DNA of 30,416 bases. It comes from a virus. The notes below the pieces were generated by a model. The model was not told the origin of the DNA. It saw nothing but the letters and a program-made list of their open reading frames with translations, and searched no databases. The stretch is from positions 1-30,416 of IMG/VR virus record IMGVR_UViG_3300044522_001063; one strand, 5' to 3'. The position numbers were made by a program, and so were the translations under genes. Shown here in pieces: positions 28,411 through 30,416 of the stretch. Every line of letters starts with the position of its first letter. The stretch's first letter is position 1.

Positions 28411-29592
28411 ATGCGAATACAACCTGTACAGGGAAGCGGTAGTAATGTTGGCTTTGATGCTGCTACAGGTTCTATCACAATTTCAAATGAAGGTTTAACA
28501 CCATTTCTTTATTTTAGAGTTAATAATAAAATACCTTATGGTGATGAAGTAGAAATCACAGGGTATTATCGTTATTACGATTTCTATGAAGTTACTTGGA
28601 ATGGTACAGATTTTGAAGAAGTTATTGGTGGTTTGTTCGCTGATTTTGATACTAGAGAAACTTGTCCTAAACTTTATGCAATGCCTTATGATATCGATGA
28701 ACCAACTAATCAAGGTAATTTTGCTGGCAATGTAGGTGTATCAGGTCAAGGTTTAGTTTATGTTTCTAGATATCGTGGTACAGATTCAACTGATGGTAGA
28801 GATGTTTACGAATTCCTTAGAAGTTTAGATCCTTCTTCAAAATGCTTTGTTGAAATAGATGAAACAGGGATTATTAACGGTTATTACCCTGCATTGGGTT
28901 TTGATACCCTTTCTCAATCTTCTGCAAATATGGGTACATTTTGGGGCAAAGATATCAACGGTGGTGAATTAGTTGCTGGAAGAAAATATGTAGGTTATTA
29001 TGTTGGAACTTCTTACGATCCATATCCAAACGATCCTATTAATTCCGATCCAAGACCTATAGTTACTTTATTAAATTCGCTTGTTGCCGGGCCTACAGGT
29101 ATTACTGTTGTCACAGATACAACTTGCGTAAATGGTGTTTTATCAAATACCTATGCAACTTTTTACCCTTCTGAAACAGTTCAAATTGCAGAAGATACAA
29201 GAAAAAGTTTTCTTACTTTAAATGATACTCCTGATTCATATGCTGGTGTTGCAAATTATTATGTAGCTGTCAATCCAACTGCAACAGGTTTAAAATTTAC
29301 CTCAACAAATCCCGCTTCTGTTACTGTTCCTCCAATGTCATTCATAAACCTCCAAGATTGTCCTAATTCTTATTCTGGAACATCTGGAAAAATAGTTACT
29401 TCAAATGGTGCTGGACTGACATTTACAACTGTTGCGTTTACTACACCAAATGATTCTTCAGTTATACCCAAACAAAACGCATTAAATTCAACTATACAAT
29501 TCAAACTTATCAATGATGAATTAACTCCCGGTGCAAATAAATATTACGGAACTAATAATGCTGGTGTTAAAGGTTGGTACGATTTACCATAA
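28411..29592 (+). CDS. Adhesin/tail-fibre-like protein, 393 aa
   Basis: Beta-rich, Gly/Tyr/Asn/Thr-rich protein. The C-terminal third contains two copies of a fibre motif I know from other phages: L-N-D-T-P-D-S-Y-A-G-V near residue 271 and L-Q-D-C-P-N-S-Y-S-G-T near residue 313, each followed about 15 residues later by G-L-K-F-T/G-L-T-F-T. The N-terminal 200 residues carry V-T-W-N-G-T-D-F-E-E-V and several G-Y-Y segments. Probably a virion surface or receptor-binding protein. No signal peptide. First gene after the terminator/promoter element. Confidence 0.65.
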   Translation: MRIQPVQGSGSNVGFDAATGSITISNEGLTPFLYFRVNNKIPYGDEVEITGYYRYYDFYEVTWNGTDFEEVIGGLFADFDTRETCPKLYAMPYDIDEPTNQGNFAGNVGVSGQGLVYVSRYRGTDSTDGRDVYEFLRSLDPSSKCFVEIDETGIINGYYPALGFDTLSQSSANMGTFWGKDINGGELVAGRKYVGYYVGTSYDPYPNDPINSDPRPIVTLLNSLVAGPTGITVVTDTTCVNGVLSNTYATFYPSETVQIAEDTRKSFLTLNDTPDSYAGVANYYVAVNPTATGLKFTSTNPASVTVPPMSFINLQDCPNSYSGTSGKIVTSNGAGLTFTTVAFTTPNDSSVIPKQNALNSTIQFKLINDELTPGANKYYGTNNAGVKGWYDLP

Positions 29593-29600
29593 GGGAAGCA

Positions 29601-30416
29601 ATGGCATACAGACCAACAAACAATATTCAAGAAAATGTAATTCATAGGAACACAATCTTTGATTCTCAAGGAATGGTTTCTTGTTGCACTTGTGGATACT
29701 GCATTGAAAAAACGCAAGATCCAAGTTTAACATTAACTAATTTTAAAGCAGCAACCCCGCTAATAAACGAGCAATCAATTGGCTCAACCATAGTTGAGTT
29801 TTCCGACTACATGATTCCAACAGGAAGCTTTGATTATGTATTAACACCGTATCAAACTACAGATACTTTTGCAGATGGAACAAATGCAACAAATCTTAAA
29901 TTTGCAGATTCTTTAGTTTACTATCCATTTTTAAAATGTAATGGAATAACCACATTAAAACCCAATGAATATTACTACGGTTTTAGCAATCCAAATGCTT
30001 GGCCTTTGTCATTAAATGTAAATGGTTTACCAACAAAAACGCAAAAACCTTACGCTTCAGAATTTGCAAAACCTTCTTATTCTCAGGTAGGAACATCACC
30101 ATATGTTGCAGCTAGTAATGGACTACAGCAAACACCTTCTTATTATCCATCTCTTATAAATAATGTTTCTACAGTTTCAAATATTGTTTACGCTGATCAA
30201 ATATTTTTTGATTCTCAATTTGGATCTTTTATTGCAAATTCCTATTATTTATATGATGGTTTTAATTATAGCAACACATCTTTTAATAGAACATTTTATA
30301 ACGCTGGTTATCTTTATTACCCCGCTTCTACCCCAGAACCAATACAATCTAATTATTATAAATGGGGCGATGCTTCTACAGTTTTTTTTACATCTTATCT
30401 TCTAAAAAATATTACA
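29601..30416 (+). CDS. Partial surface/fibre protein, at least 272 residues
   Basis: Open from ATG 29601 to the window end, so the C-terminus is not visible. AAGGGAAG precedes the ATG. N-terminal S-C-C-T-C-G-Y-C (residues 27-34) holds four closely spaced cysteines, a possible metal site or disulphide cluster. The rest is Asn/Ser/Thr/Tyr/Phe-rich and low-complexity, typical of beta-structured tail proteins or adhesins. No conserved domain is recognised. It follows the adhesin-like gene by 8 nt and is likely part of the same unit. Confidence 0.65.
   Translation, partial: MAYRPTNNIQENVIHRNTIFDSQGMVSCCTCGYCIEKTQDPSLTLTNFKAATPLINEQSIGSTIVEFSDYMIPTGSFDYVLTPYQTTDTFADGTNATNLKFADSLVYYPFLKCNGITTLKPNEYYYGFSNPNAWPLSLNVNGLPTKTQKPYASEFAKPSYSQVGTSPYVAASNGLQQTPSYYPSLINNVSTVSNIVYADQIFFDSQFGSFIANSYYLYDGFNYSNTSFNRTFYNAGYLYYPASTPEPIQSNYYKWGDASTVFFTSYLLKNIT

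Noticed and set aside
30163-30405. Plus-strand 80-residue frame near the window end
   Set aside because: It is an out-of-phase shadow of the partial fibre gene starting at 29601; its Ile/Leu/Phe-rich product comes from AT-rich codons.
1-30416. tRNA, integrase, attachment sites, diversity-generating retroelement
   Set aside because: No cloverleaf, recombinase motif or reverse transcriptase frame was found; repeat-rich fibre alone is not enough to propose a retroelement.

Overview
This window is a segment of a low-GC tailed-phage (or prophage) genome. It carries the right end of an early gene cluster, a leftward cluster of very small early genes, a 1.1 kb non-coding region that looks like a replication origin or regulatory hub, and a long rightward late module (portal, prohead protease/scaffold, major capsid, head completion, tail tube, tail assembly chaperones, tape measure, distal tail, fibres, lysis-type genes, adhesins). 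No tail sheath gene is visible, and one tape measure directly follows the tube and chaperone genes, so a siphovirus-like long non-contractile tail is likely. No terminase, DNA polymerase, integrase or tRNA gene is seen; these presumably lie outside the window.

Host: several proteins between 25424 and 28338 resemble, from memory, proteins of planctomycete genomes and prophages. They are a secreted Ig-like protein, a papain-like peptidase, a small secreted Cys/Lys-rich peptide and a membrane-anchored holin-like protein. I infer a planctomycete or related host. Low GC is unusual for that phylum, so this is a hypothesis only.

Layout. 1-1743 (+): end of a rusA-like gene and four small genes, closed by a bidirectional terminator. 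1790-5569 (-): twelve small genes read from five near-identical sigma-70 promoters; three promoters are followed by a 5' leader hairpin that covaries, and most genes use the same AAAGGGG ribosome-binding site. 5686-6781: no gene; palindromic TATGAAT-NN-ATTCATA boxes, a 25-bp-period iteron array, G-quadruplex-capable tracts, an AT-rich stretch and other short repeats. 6782-12649 (+): head genes, with a probable internal Nu3-like scaffold start inside the protease gene. A strong terminator follows the capsid gene. 12728-15455: connectors, two paralogous tube-like proteins, and two chaperone frames joined by a canonical -1 slippery site (TTTCCCA). 15448-25195: tape measure, distal tail proteins and two repeat-built fibres, the second ending in a tail-collar domain. 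25204-28338: lysis-like and secreted genes, including an HNH endonuclease frame with no start codon that seems to be entered by a +1 shift from the preceding gene. 28411-30416: two adhesin or tail-fibre genes behind a combined terminator/promoter; the last runs off the window.

The early genes are read away from the central non-coding region and the late genes away on the other side, so that region probably coordinates replication with the two divergent programmes.
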